The notes: a model not told the origin generated them from the sequence alone. A stretch of DNA of 64,000 nt from an uncultured Erysipelotrichaceae bacterium (GCA_900538465.1 UPXV01000007.1:1-64000); one strand, 5' to 3'; counted from the first letter of the stretch, positions 34,416 to 44,096 are shown. Numbers and translations are program-made.

Positions 34416-35537
34416 ATGGATGATTTAAAAAGATGGCGAAGAGAACTTCACCAAATTCCAGAGTTAGGTTTAAAAGAATATCAAACAGCTCATTATATTC
34501 GTAAAGAATTAACAAAGATGGGTTATCACTATGAAACCATTCTTGAAACAGGAACCCTTGTTTACATTGATTATGGAAAACATTCAACAATTGCTTTTCG
34601 TAGTGATATAGATGCTTTACCAATTACTGAAAAAAACAATGTGGATTATCAAAGTCAATATCTTGGATATATGCATGCATGTGGCCATGATGGACATATG
34701 AGTGCCTTATTAGGCTTAGCAGCTCGTTTGAAACAATCAGACGAGGATTTTGCCTATAATATTTTGTTGGTTTTTCAACCAGCTGAAGAATCACCAGGTG
34801 CTGCCAAATGGATTGTCGAAAGTGGCATCTTTGAAAAATATCAAGTCAAAGCGATTTTTGGAATGCATTTAATGCCTTCAATCGAGGAAGGAAAAGTGGC
34901 TTGTAAAAGTGGAGCACTTATGGCAATGTGTGGAGAAGTGGATATTCATATTCATGGAAAAAGTTCGCATGCAGGTTTGCCGCAAGAAGGGATTGATAGT
35001 ATCATTATAGCAAGTGATGCTTTACATCAATATCAAACATGCATCGCAAAAAGAATAAGTCCTTTTTCACCAGTGGTTTTCAATATTGGAAAAATTGCAG
35101 GAGGCCAAGCACGTAATAGTGTAGCAAGTGAAACAATTCTGCAAGGGACAATGCGTTGTTATGATGAAGAAATCTTTCATAAGATGACCAGTCAAATACA
35201 AGCCATTCATCAAGGCTTAGAAATAGCTTATGGATGTCAAATTGATTTTTCATGTCCACCTCTTTATCCACCTGTTATTAATCATCAATATCTTTATCAA
35301 CAATTCTTATCATGTGTGGATAAACAAAACTATATTGAACTCAAAGAACCCTTGATGTTATCGGAAGATTTTGCTTTTTATCAAAAAGCAATTCCAGGAC
35401 TTTTCTTTTTTCTAGGAACAAAATGTGAAGATTATCAGAGTGGCTTACATACAGAAACATTTAATTTTCATGAAAATATCTTAACAATTGCGGTTGATTT
35501 GTATTATACTATTGCTAGAAAGATAAAGGGGGTCTAA
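34416..35537 (+). CDS. N-acetyldiaminopimelate deacetylase (M20 family)
   Basis: A 373-residue metallo-deacetylase releasing acetate from N-acetyl-LL-diaminopimelate. M20 motifs are present: RSDIDALPI, MHACGHDGHMSALLG, and PAEESPGAAKWI with the catalytic Glu pair; a dimerisation lid follows (about 180-290). It starts nine bases after dapH. The neighbours favour the diaminopimelate role over a general amidohydrolase. Confidence 0.92.
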   Translation: MDDLKRWRRELHQIPELGLKEYQTAHYIRKELTKMGYHYETILETGTLVYIDYGKHSTIAFRSDIDALPITEKNNVDYQSQYLGYMHACGHDGHMSALLGLAARLKQSDEDFAYNILLVFQPAEESPGAAKWIVESGIFEKYQVKAIFGMHLMPSIEEGKVACKSGALMAMCGEVDIHIHGKSSHAGLPQEGIDSIIIASDALHQYQTCIAKRISPFSPVVFNIGKIAGGQARNSVASETILQGTMRCYDEEIFHKMTSQIQAIHQGLEIAYGCQIDFSCPPLYPPVINHQYLYQQFLSCVDKQNYIELKEPLMLSEDFAFYQKAIPGLFFFLGTKCEDYQSGLHTETFNFHENILTIAVDLYYTIARKIKGV

Positions 35538-35541
35538 AAAA

Positions 35542-36726
35542 ATGGATTTATATTCAAGAGGGGAAGAAGCATTTTTAAAAGCATATGGTCGTTATGATAT
35601 TCTTTTAGAAAAAGGTGAAGGTGTTTATTTATATGATACAATAGGAAAGAAATATTTAGATTTCTATTCTGGAATTGGTGTGAATTCTTTTGGACATGGG
35701 TATCCACCATATGTGAAAGCAATGCATAAACAAATGGAAACATTGATGCATGTTTCTAATTATTTTTATACACCAGTGGCGATTGAAGCTGCTGAAGCGC
35801 TCAAAAAAGCAACACAATTAAATGGTGTCTTTTTCTGTAATTCAGGGACAGAGGCTGTTGAAGGGGCTTTAAAACTTGCTAGAAAATATTATTATTTAAA
35901 ACATGGAAAAGCAGATAGTGAAATCATTTCCTTCCATCATTCTTTTCATGGTCGTTCAACAGGAGCAGTGAAATTAACAGGGAATCCACATTATCAAGAG
36001 GCTTTTGGACCATTGATCGAAGGTGTACATTATGCCACTTTAAATGATTTAGAAAGTGTTAAAGCACTTACCAATGAAAGAACTGCAGCCATTATTGTTG
36101 AACCTTTACAAGGTGAAGGAGGATTATATCCTTGCCATCAAGATTTTATGACGGGATTAAGACAACTTTGTGATGAACATGATATTTGTTTAATTCTTGA
36201 TGAAGTTCAATGTGGTATGGGACGTACTGGAACAATGATGACTTATTTCCAATATGGCATTTTGCCAGATATTGTTTGTTTAGCCAAAGGAATTGGATGT
36301 GGTGTTCCTGTCGGAGCTTTTGTGGCAAATGAGAAAGTGGCCAAAGCAATGCAACCAGGAGACCATGGAAGTACCTATGGTGGGAATCCTTTTGTATGTG
36401 CAGCTGTAAAGACCGTTTTTGATATTCTTGAAAAAGAAAATATGCTTGCTCATGTGCAAGATATGTCTGAATATTTGATTGAACGATTAGATGAATTGGT
36501 TGAAGAGTTTGATGAACTTGAAAGTCGTCGTGGTATTGGTTTAATGCAAGGTTTGGTTTTTAAACATGATGTGAAACCTGTTGTCAAAGCATTGTTAGAT
36601 GAGGGAGTCATTGTTGTGACTGCGGGAGAAAATGTTTTAAGAATGTTACCTCCATTTATCATTACAGAGGCACATATTGATGAATTTATCGAAAAATTGA
36701 AAAAAATTTTAAAAAGTTTCAAATAA
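35542..36726 (+). CDS. Class III aminotransferase, probable N-acetyl-LL-DAP aminotransferase
   Basis: A 394-residue PLP enzyme of the acetylornithine aminotransferase (ArgD) family: YLDFYSGIGVNSFGHGYPP, FFCNSGTEAVEGALKLARKY, ILDEVQCGMGRTG, and the PLP Lys in CLAKGIGCGVPVGAF. No arginine gene is nearby, and it closes the dapF-dapH-deacetylase operon, so the likely substrate is the N-acetyl-aminoketopimelate/N-acetyl-LL-DAP pair. B. subtilis uses a different family (PatA) for this step, so the assignment is from context. It may also serve arginine synthesis. Confidence 0.88.
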   Translation: MDLYSRGEEAFLKAYGRYDILLEKGEGVYLYDTIGKKYLDFYSGIGVNSFGHGYPPYVKAMHKQMETLMHVSNYFYTPVAIEAAEALKKATQLNGVFFCNSGTEAVEGALKLARKYYYLKHGKADSEIISFHHSFHGRSTGAVKLTGNPHYQEAFGPLIEGVHYATLNDLESVKALTNERTAAIIVEPLQGEGGLYPCHQDFMTGLRQLCDEHDICLILDEVQCGMGRTGTMMTYFQYGILPDIVCLAKGIGCGVPVGAFVANEKVAKAMQPGDHGSTYGGNPFVCAAVKTVFDILEKENMLAHVQDMSEYLIERLDELVEEFDELESRRGIGLMQGLVFKHDVKPVVKALLDEGVIVVTAGENVLRMLPPFIITEAHIDEFIEKLKKILKSFK

Positions 36727-36732
36727 AAAAAG

Positions 36733-36776
36733 AAAAATCCCACTTAATTCTTGTATATAGAAGTAAGGGGGTTTTT
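36733..36776 (+). terminator. Hairpin terminator that contains the next gene's RBS
   Basis: AAAAATCCC (36733-36741) pairs with the GGGGGTTTTT arm (36767-36776) and inner bases pair partly. The 3' arm carries TAAGGGGG, the ribosome site of the C39 exporter gene, so the same hairpin could end the operon and restrict translation of the next gene. Confidence 0.55.
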
Positions 36777-36779
36777 ATT

Positions 36780-38813
36780 ATGAAAAAATATCCAGTATTA
36801 TTACAAGACGAAGAGAAAGCCTGTGGTGCTTATTGTATTGCAATGATTTTACAATTTTATGGCTTTCAAGAAGAACTTCGTGAAATTAAGAAAAAAGCAC
36901 GATTAAATCAAAATGGAATTTCTATGAAGGGAATGATTGAATGTTTTAAAAGTTATCAAATTGAAACCAAAGCTTATGAAGCATCATTACAAGATATTCA
37001 AGATAATTTTAATGGTCCTTGTATACTCTATATGATTTATCAAGGTCTTGGTCATTTTGTTGTTTTGTATGAAATCAAAGAAGATGCTTATATTGTAGGT
37101 GATCCAGCAAAAGGCTTAGTAACACTTTATGAAGAAGAAATGAATGAACATTATGCTTTGCGTTTTATTCAAATTGTCCATGTTGGAAGAGTTCCACAAT
37201 TACATTATCAATCGTATTTCCAATTTTTAAAACAGACTTTTGAATCCTATCGCCCTTATATGCGAAGATTAATAGGAAAAGGATTATGGATTTCATTGCT
37301 TGGCTATGTGAGTAGTTACTTTTTTCAGTTTTTGATAGATGATATTCAATTGAAGACACAATTTTTCTATATGGTTGCTTTATGTGCTAGCTATGGATTG
37401 ATTGAATTGATACGTACAAGATTAGAAAAAATGAAGACTACAGAAATGATTTCTTTAAGAAGAGCCATTGATGAAGATTATGTTTTTGCTTCAACGATGT
37501 CTTTATTGGAATTACCACAATCCTTCTTTTATCAAGAAGCAGGACACATTCATGCTCAAATAAGTAGTTTATTCGAATTAAGTGAAATGAGTTTACAATG
37601 TTATGAAAGAATCTTTTTAGATGGCCTCTCTTTTATGATCTTTATGATAGGTATGTTTGTAATCAATATAAAGATGAGTTTACTGGTTTTCTTTATGCTA
37701 GGTATGATTGCTTTTACTGCCTACTATCGTTTAAAGAAAATTCAAGAGTTGAATAAAAATTATTTAGAAAATCATTATCTTTATCAACAACATGTTTTAG
37801 AATTAATTGAAAATCAGTTTCTTATCAAACGTTTTTCTCTTTTACAAAAACAAAGAGAAAGAAGTTATCATATTTATTTAGATGAAGCTTTAGCCAAACA
37901 AAAACAAGCCATGGCTTTGAATCAACTTCAAAGTCTCATTCAATATATCATGTATATTTTTTATACATTTATTTTAATCACTGGTTTTTATGCTTTTAAA
38001 TATCAACATTTGACAATGGGACAATTGATGATGTTTTATATGTTGGTTAGTTATTGTTTGCAGCCGGTATTAAATATTGTCACACTCATGAGTGATTACC
38101 AACAAATGAGTTTAATCTATGAAAAATATAAAGCTTTTCAAAAAGAAGAGAGTCAACCAAAAGATTCTTTAACACATAAGATTCATTCCATAACATTAGA
38201 TAATATGAGTTATGCTTATGGTTATCAATTACCAATTTTAGAACATCTTGATTTAAAAATTGAAGGACATCTTTTACTACAAGGAAAAACAGGTTGTGGA
38301 AAATCAACATTATTAAAGTTACTTATGGGTTTTGATTTGAATTATACAGGGGATATTTATATCAATGATCAAGAATTAAGAACAATTGATTTGCATTCAC
38401 TCTATCAACATATGGGTTATACAAATGAAACACCTTCGTTTTTACATATGAGTTTATTTGATAATTTTTTGTGTTCAGATGAAAAAAAGATTCAAAAGTA
38501 TTTAAAAGCTTTTGGTCAAAAAGAACTGATAGATATGATGCATTTGATATTGAGTGAAGATGGCAGTCCTCTATCACTTGGACAAAGACAAGTGGTCGCT
38601 TTGATAAGAGTTTTATGTCAAGATTATGATGTTTTAATCTTAGATGAAGCTTTTTCACATATGGATAGTCAACTTGCTCAAAAAGTCATTCGCTATTTAT
38701 TAAAAAATGATGAAGGAAAGATTTATATTATTGTGAATCATCAAACAAAAATAGTGAACCGACAACTCTCTTGTGCTATAATTGAGGAAGGAAAATTAAA
38801 AAGTAAAGGGTGA
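36780..38813 (+). CDS. C39-peptidase ABC exporter (bacteriocin-type, orphan)
   Basis: A 677-residue exporter. The N-terminal C39 cysteine peptidase (about 1-140) keeps Cys15 (EEKACGAYCIAMIL), His92 (GLGHFVVLYE) and Asp108 (IVGDPAKG), so leader cleavage after a double-Gly site is expected. A transmembrane domain spans about 155-430. The nucleotide-binding domain (about 470-677) has Walker A GKTGCGKST, signature LSLGQRQ (in place of LSGGQ) and Walker B LILDEAF. The family processes and exports bacteriocins or signalling peptides. No precursor peptide, immunity or regulatory gene is nearby, so its substrate is unknown. Confidence 0.9.
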   Translation: MKKYPVLLQDEEKACGAYCIAMILQFYGFQEELREIKKKARLNQNGISMKGMIECFKSYQIETKAYEASLQDIQDNFNGPCILYMIYQGLGHFVVLYEIKEDAYIVGDPAKGLVTLYEEEMNEHYALRFIQIVHVGRVPQLHYQSYFQFLKQTFESYRPYMRRLIGKGLWISLLGYVSSYFFQFLIDDIQLKTQFFYMVALCASYGLIELIRTRLEKMKTTEMISLRRAIDEDYVFASTMSLLELPQSFFYQEAGHIHAQISSLFELSEMSLQCYERIFLDGLSFMIFMIGMFVINIKMSLLVFFMLGMIAFTAYYRLKKIQELNKNYLENHYLYQQHVLELIENQFLIKRFSLLQKQRERSYHIYLDEALAKQKQAMALNQLQSLIQYIMYIFYTFILITGFYAFKYQHLTMGQLMMFYMLVSYCLQPVLNIVTLMSDYQQMSLIYEKYKAFQKEESQPKDSLTHKIHSITLDNMSYAYGYQLPILEHLDLKIEGHLLLQGKTGCGKSTLLKLLMGFDLNYTGDIYINDQELRTIDLHSLYQHMGYTNETPSFLHMSLFDNFLCSDEKKIQKYLKAFGQKELIDMMHLILSEDGSPLSLGQRQVVALIRVLCQDYDVLILDEAFSHMDSQLAQKVIRYLLKNDEGKIYIIVNHQTKIVNRQLSCAIIEEGKLKSKG

Positions 38814-38817
38814 AATT

Positions 38818-39279
38818 ATGGCTATTGATTTTGTATATGAAGATGAAATGAATTTATGTGAAGATAATTATGAACAACAGTTCCTTAAAATTATTGAAAC
38901 AACATTAAAATATTTAAAGATTGAAGATGATGTGGAATTATCTTGTTTGTTAATTGATGATAAGAGAATTCATGAAATAAATCGTGATTATCGTGATATT
39001 GATCGTTCTACAGATGTCATTAGTTTTGCATTGGAGGATAATGATCAATTTTATGTAGAAGGAATGCCAAGAAGTTTAGGAGATATTTTTATTTCTTATG
39101 ATCATGCCAAAATGCAAGCAAAGGAATATGGTCATTCTCTTGAGAGAGAAATGTGTTTCTTGTTTACACATGGACTGTTACATTTATTAGGATATGATCA
39201 TATGAATGAAGAAGATGAAAAAGAGATGTTTACAATTCAAAAAGATATTTTAAGTCAGTTAGGAATAGAAAGAGGGTAA
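38818..39279 (+). CDS. ybeY: Endoribonuclease YbeY
   Basis: A 153-residue zinc-dependent endoribonuclease for 16S rRNA maturation and ribosome quality control. The metal motif HGLLHLLGYDHMNEEDE is complete, and RSTDVISFALED and GDIFIS are present. It starts four bases after the exporter stop and opens the conserved ybeY-cdd-era-recO cluster. Confidence 0.95.
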   Translation: MAIDFVYEDEMNLCEDNYEQQFLKIIETTLKYLKIEDDVELSCLLIDDKRIHEINRDYRDIDRSTDVISFALEDNDQFYVEGMPRSLGDIFISYDHAKMQAKEYGHSLEREMCFLFTHGLLHLLGYDHMNEEDEKEMFTIQKDILSQLGIERG

Positions 39280-39282
39280 AAT

Positions 39283-39678
39283 ATGGATTATCAAAAATTA
39301 GTAGATGAAGCTTTTTTGGCAAGTGAAAAAGCGTATGTTCCTTATTCATCATTTCCTGTTGGTGCGTGTCTTCTTTTAAAAAATGGACAAATGATTCATG
39401 GAACAAATATTGAAAATGCTGCCTATGGGTCAACAATGTGTGCAGAAAGAAATGCTATTTATCAGGCTTATTGTTTAGGTTATCGTAAAGATGATATTGA
39501 AGCGTTGGCAATTGTCGCTGATTGTACACCTCTTATTTCACCATGTGGAGCTTGTCGACAAGTTTTAGCTGAACTTCTTGATCCTTATACACCTATTGTA
39601 CTGGGCGCAAAAGATCATTATGAAGTAACGAATATGCAAGAATTAATGCCACGTGCATTTACAGGAGAAAGTTTATGA
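39283..39678 (+). CDS. cdd: Cytidine deaminase
   Basis: A 131-residue zinc enzyme converting cytidine and deoxycytidine to the uridine forms in pyrimidine salvage. TMCAERNAIYQA gives the first zinc Cys and catalytic Glu, and ISPCGACRQVLAE the other two Cys. It overlaps era by four bases, the usual order in Firmicutes. Confidence 0.95.
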   Translation: MDYQKLVDEAFLASEKAYVPYSSFPVGACLLLKNGQMIHGTNIENAAYGSTMCAERNAIYQAYCLGYRKDDIEALAIVADCTPLISPCGACRQVLAELLDPYTPIVLGAKDHYEVTNMQELMPRAFTGESL

Positions 39679-40568
39679 CATTCAAATCAGGATTTGTAAG
39701 TATTGTCGGAAGACCAAATGTTGGGAAGTCGACTTTATTAAATCATATTTTACAAACAAAATTAGCAATTACATCTTCAACTGCTCAAACAACACGCAAT
39801 ACAATTCAAGGGATTTATACGGATGATGATGCTCAAATTATTTTTATGGATACACCAGGGATTCATAAACCTCAAGATGGTTTGGGTTCATTTATGAATA
39901 CCAATGCACTTAATAGTATTTATGGGGTGGATTTGGTTTTGTTTTTAGCTCCTGCGAATGAAAAAATTGGCAAAGGGGATCGTTTTATTGTTGAACGTTT
40001 AAAAGAAGCGGATGGACCTGTTTATTTGATTTTAAATAAGATTGATTTATTAAGTAAAGATCAATTGATTGAAAAATTAAATGAATGGAAAGAACTGTTT
40101 GATTTTAAAGAAATCATTCCTATTAGTGCCATGAATGGTGATAATGTTGATCATTTAATCACAACAATTAAAAATGATTTGGATGAAGGGGTTATGTATT
40201 ATCCAAAAGATCATTTAACTGATCATCCTGAAAGATTTATAATGGCTGAGTTTATTCGTGAGAAAATTTTGTATTTTACGCATGAAGAAGTTCCTCATAG
40301 TGTAGCAATTGTAATTGAAAAGATGGAAGAAGATGAGGATGGTGTGCATATTATGGCAGCAATTGTTGTTGATCGTCCAAGTCAAAAAGCCATTATTATT
40401 GGAAAACAGGGAAGTATGATCAAAAAGATTAGACAAAATGCCCGTAAGGAAATGAAACGTTTTTTACAAGTCAATGTTGATTTAGAATTGTTTGTGAAGG
40501 TTGAAAAAGATTGGCGTAACAAACAAAAATATTTAAGAGAATTTGGTTATGATGAAAACGACTATTAA
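39675..40568 (+). CDS. era: GTPase Era
   Basis: A 297-residue GTPase that binds 16S rRNA and helps assemble the 30S subunit. G1 GRPNVGKST, G3 DTPGIHKP and G4 NKIDLL are in the N-terminal half; the C-terminal KH domain (about 200-297) has KQGSMIKKIRQNARKEMKRF. The stop lies inside the start region of recO. Confidence 0.96.
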   Translation: MTFKSGFVSIVGRPNVGKSTLLNHILQTKLAITSSTAQTTRNTIQGIYTDDDAQIIFMDTPGIHKPQDGLGSFMNTNALNSIYGVDLVLFLAPANEKIGKGDRFIVERLKEADGPVYLILNKIDLLSKDQLIEKLNEWKELFDFKEIIPISAMNGDNVDHLITTIKNDLDEGVMYYPKDHLTDHPERFIMAEFIREKILYFTHEEVPHSVAIVIEKMEEDEDGVHIMAAIVVDRPSQKAIIIGKQGSMIKKIRQNARKEMKRFLQVNVDLELFVKVEKDWRNKQKYLREFGYDENDY

Positions 40569-41289
40569 CGAAGTCACAACGACAGGAATTATTTTAAAAC
40601 AGACACCCTATAAAGAAAATGATATGATTCTACATATCTATACACGAATGTATGGAAAAATTGGAGTGATTGCAAGAGGAGTCAGAAAAATGACAAGTAA
40701 AAATGCTCGTGCAACCCAAGAGATGATGGAAAGTGAACTCACAATTTCGCTTAAAAAAGGCTTAAGTTCATTAATCAAAGCCTCACCATTAAATTATTTT
40801 CGTCATATTCAAGAAAGTTTAGATAGTGAAATTGTTGCGAATTATATTTTAGAATATTTTTATCGTTATATAGAAGACAATCAACCTATTGAAAAAGAAT
40901 ATGAAATTCTCTATGATTCTTTAGAAGCTTTAGATCATGGTTATCCACCATTACTTGTTTATTTATTATTTAATGTTTTTGTTTTAGAACATAATGGAGT
41001 TTCATTAGATGTTGAAGGATGCGTTTTATGTGGTTCACCAAAAGTGGTTTCGATTTCATTATTAGATGGAGGATTTGTTTGTCAAAATCATGTAGGATCA
41101 AATGTAATTTATGATGTAGAAGTTTTAAAAGCTTTTCGTCATATTCATAAGATTCCTCTTTCTCATATTGATCAATTTCATATCAAAGAAGATGTTTTGA
41201 AACAATTGGTTCCAATTATGGATGCTTTTATTGAGGAATATAGTGGAGTTCAATTGAAAACATCAAAATTTATTCAACAAATTGTGTAG
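40549..41289 (+). CDS. recO: DNA repair protein RecO
   Basis: A 246-residue recombination mediator that loads RecA at gaps with RecR. The N-terminal OB fold (about 5-85: TTTGIILKQTPYKENDMILH; IGVIARGVRKMTSKNARATQ) and the zinc site (CVLCGSPKVV ... FVCQNH) are present. ATG 40549 overlaps the end of era; ATG 40552 is equally possible, and an upstream TTG at 40543 is less likely. A hairpin terminator covers its stop codon. Confidence 0.93.
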   Translation: MMKTTINEVTTTGIILKQTPYKENDMILHIYTRMYGKIGVIARGVRKMTSKNARATQEMMESELTISLKKGLSSLIKASPLNYFRHIQESLDSEIVANYILEYFYRYIEDNQPIEKEYEILYDSLEALDHGYPPLLVYLLFNVFVLEHNGVSLDVEGCVLCGSPKVVSISLLDGGFVCQNHVGSNVIYDVEVLKAFRHIHKIPLSHIDQFHIKEDVLKQLVPIMDAFIEEYSGVQLKTSKFIQQIV

Positions 41290-41312
41290 ATTTCTGCACA
41301 ATTTTATTTTTA
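41279..41312 (+). terminator. Terminator of the ybeY-recO cluster
   Basis: AAATTGTG and CACAATTT pair with a short loop and a T-rich tail. It overlaps the recO stop. Confidence 0.75.
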
Positions 41313-41359
41313 TTCAAGATTTTTTAGTGTATAATAATTGCAAGTAAAGGGGCGACATT

Positions 41360-43174
41360 ATGGGACAATTTTTACCAACAACAAAAGAAGAAATGTTAGA
41401 GCGAGGATGGAGTCAACCTGACTTTGTTTATATTAGTGGTGATGCCTATGTTGATCACCCATCTTTTGGTGCAGCTATTATTACAAGAACTTTAGAAAGT
41501 CGTGGATTTAAGGTTTGTTTTTTGGCTCAGCCAAATTGGAATCATCTTGATGATTTTAAACGTTTTGGAAAACCACGTTTAGGATTTTTGATTTCAAGTG
41601 GAAATATTGATTCAATGGTTAATCATTATAGTGTTTCTAAGAAAAGACGTAAAAAAGACAGTTATTCTAATAATGGAGAAATGGGACATCGTCCTGATCG
41701 TGCTGTCATTGTCTATAGTCAAAAAGTAAGAGAGGCATATAAAGATGCAACTATTTTAATTGGTGGGATTGAAGCGAGTCTACGTCGTCTTGCACACTAT
41801 GATTATTGGGATGATAAAGTAAGAAAATCAATCTTAGTAGATTCTGGGGCTGATTTATTGATGTATGGAATGGGAGAAAACAGTGTTGTAGAAATTGCTG
41901 AAGCATTGGATGCTGGGATTGATGTTCAATATTTAACATATTTAGATGGAACAGTTTTTAAAACAAAAGATATTTCTATAATTCCTGAAGGATATGTGAT
42001 GTTGCCATCTTTTGAAGAGATTACCCATGATAAAAAAGCATATGCAAAATCTTTTGGGATTCAATATCGTCATACTGATCATTTTAATGCCAAAACATTA
42101 GTTGAACCATATGAGGGTTTCTATATTGTTCAAAATCGACCAAATCGACCATTAACACAAATAGAGTTTGATGATACATATGCTTTACCTTATCAAAGAA
42201 CATATCATCCAATGTATGATTATATTCCAGCAATTGAAGAAGTTCGTTTTTCATTAATTAGTAATCGTGGATGTTTTGGTGCTTGTAATTTTTGTGCTTT
42301 GAATTTCCATCAAGGGCGTATTATTCAAACACGTTCTCATGAATCATTAATAGATGAAGCCAAAACAATGATTCAAGATCCTGATTTTAAAGGATATATT
42401 CATGATGTTGGAGGACCAACTGCTAATTTCCGTCAGCCAAGTTGTGATAAACAAGAAACGCATGGGGCTTGCCCATCAAAACAATGTTTATGGCCTAAAC
42501 CATGTCAAAATTTAAAAGTTGATCATAGTGATTATCTTTCTTTATTGAAAAAATTAAGAGAATTAGATGGTGTTAAAAAAGTTTTTGTTCGTTCAGGGAT
42601 TCGTTATGATTATTTGATGTATGATAAAGATGATACTTTCTTTAAAGAGTTGGTTAAAAATCATATCAGTGGACAATTGAAAGTGGCACCCGAACATATT
42701 AGTGATCAGGTGCTTGATAAAATGGGAAAACCTCATCGTCAATTGTATGAAAAATTTGTGGATAAATATCAACGTTTAAATAAAGAAATGGGAATGAATC
42801 AATTTTTAGTTCCTTATTTAATGTCATCTCATCCTGGAAGTGATTTAAATAGTGCCATTGAACTGGCAGAATATTTAAGAGATATTCATCATCAACCTGA
42901 ACAAGTTCAAGATTTTTATCCAACTCCAGGAACACTTTCAACTGCTATGTACTATACTGAATTAGACCCTCGTGATTTAACACCTGTTTATGTTGCCAAA
43001 ACGCCAAAAGAAAAAGCCATGCAAAGAGCGTTAATGCAATATCGCAATCCGAAAAATTATCATCTTGTTTATGAAGCCTTAGTGAGTGCAAAAAGACAAG
43101 ATTTAATTGGATTTGATAAGAAATCGTTAATTAAACCGAAAGGACAATTTCGTCCGCCAAAAAGGAGGTCATAA
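41360..43174 (+). CDS. YgiQ-family radical SAM protein
   Basis: A 604-residue radical S-adenosylmethionine enzyme of unknown substrate. The N-terminal region resembles a cobalamin-binding-like domain (FVYISGDAYVDHPSFGAAII; ILIGGIEASLRRLAHYDYWD). The cluster motif is CFGACNFCALNFHQGR, and a Cys-rich region with HGACPSKQCLWPKPC follows. The C-terminal tail is basic. AAGGGGCGAC precedes the ATG. The family is widely conserved; its reaction is not known to me. Confidence 0.93.
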   Translation: MGQFLPTTKEEMLERGWSQPDFVYISGDAYVDHPSFGAAIITRTLESRGFKVCFLAQPNWNHLDDFKRFGKPRLGFLISSGNIDSMVNHYSVSKKRRKKDSYSNNGEMGHRPDRAVIVYSQKVREAYKDATILIGGIEASLRRLAHYDYWDDKVRKSILVDSGADLLMYGMGENSVVEIAEALDAGIDVQYLTYLDGTVFKTKDISIIPEGYVMLPSFEEITHDKKAYAKSFGIQYRHTDHFNAKTLVEPYEGFYIVQNRPNRPLTQIEFDDTYALPYQRTYHPMYDYIPAIEEVRFSLISNRGCFGACNFCALNFHQGRIIQTRSHESLIDEAKTMIQDPDFKGYIHDVGGPTANFRQPSCDKQETHGACPSKQCLWPKPCQNLKVDHSDYLSLLKKLRELDGVKKVFVRSGIRYDYLMYDKDDTFFKELVKNHISGQLKVAPEHISDQVLDKMGKPHRQLYEKFVDKYQRLNKEMGMNQFLVPYLMSSHPGSDLNSAIELAEYLRDIHHQPEQVQDFYPTPGTLSTAMYYTELDPRDLTPVYVAKTPKEKAMQRALMQYRNPKNYHLVYEALVSAKRQDLIGFDKKSLIKPKGQFRPPKRRS

Positions 43175-43176
43175 AG

Positions 43177-44094
43177 ATGAAGTACACAAGTTACTATGTA
43201 TCATCAATGCATATTCAAGTACGTTATCATGTTTATGAACCAAAAGTTATTTTACGTGTAAAAGGAATTATTCAAATTCATCATGGATTAGGAGAACATG
43301 CAGATTTATATGACCATTTTGCTGCCTATTTATTAAATCAGGGATTTGTTGTGGTGGTGAGTGATTTTGCTGGGCATGGACAATCTTTAATTGATTTTGA
43401 ACAAGGATATTTTGGAGCAGCCAATGGTGTTGATAATTTAGTGAAGGATATTCATTATCTTCAAAATATTATGCGAAATAAATATCCTGATGTTCCTTAT
43501 TTTATGCTAGGAACCGATCTTGGATCTTTGTTGATTCGCAAATATGCAACGCTTTATGGTGATTATATTGAAGGTATGATTTTACTAGGAACACCACCAA
43601 AAGTAGAACATCGTTATGTGAAAAAAGCTTATTTAAGTATGATGCGAAAAATGCGTGGACCATTATATAAAGCTCATCATTATTTCCATTCTTTTCATCA
43701 TCACTACAGCAAAAGAATCCATCAATCAAAAAGTGAAATTGATTGGTTGACAAGTGATGAAATTGAAAAGAAGAAATTCTTAGATGACCCGATGTCTCAT
43801 TTCTCATATACGGTTCAAGGCTATAGAGATATTATAGATGTGATGCAAGAGGTTAATAGTAGTGAGTCAATTGCGAAAATTCCAGAATATCTTTCTATTT
43901 ATATGGGCTTTGGTGAATGGGATCCTATGTGTCGTCATAAAGAAAAATTGGTTGAAAAATATAAAAATGCAAAGATTAGAGATTTAACAACCAAAGTCTT
44001 TCCACAAATGCGTCATGCTTTGTTGTTTGAAAAAGAAAAAAGACTTGTTTACCAAGATATATTAGACTGGTTAAATGAGCGAACATATTTATAG
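43177..44094 (+). CDS. Alpha/beta hydrolase with Asp at the nucleophile position
   Basis: A 305-residue monoacylglycerol-lipase-like hydrolase: IIQIHHGLGEHADLYDHFAA, VSDFAGHGQS, the nucleophile elbow PYFMLGTDLGSLLIR, the acid GEWDPM and the His MRHALLF. The elbow should read G-x-S-x-G, but residue 114 is Asp (codon 43516-43518). Either the enzyme has lost esterase activity or it uses Asp as the nucleophile, as haloalkane dehalogenases and epoxide hydrolases do. It begins two bases after the radical SAM stop, so the two are probably co-expressed. Confidence 0.88.
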   Translation: MKYTSYYVSSMHIQVRYHVYEPKVILRVKGIIQIHHGLGEHADLYDHFAAYLLNQGFVVVVSDFAGHGQSLIDFEQGYFGAANGVDNLVKDIHYLQNIMRNKYPDVPYFMLGTDLGSLLIRKYATLYGDYIEGMILLGTPPKVEHRYVKKAYLSMMRKMRGPLYKAHHYFHSFHHHYSKRIHQSKSEIDWLTSDEIEKKKFLDDPMSHFSYTVQGYRDIIDVMQEVNSSESIAKIPEYLSIYMGFGEWDPMCRHKEKLVEKYKNAKIRDLTTKVFPQMRHALLFEKEKRLVYQDILDWLNERTYL

Positions 44095-44096
44095 AG

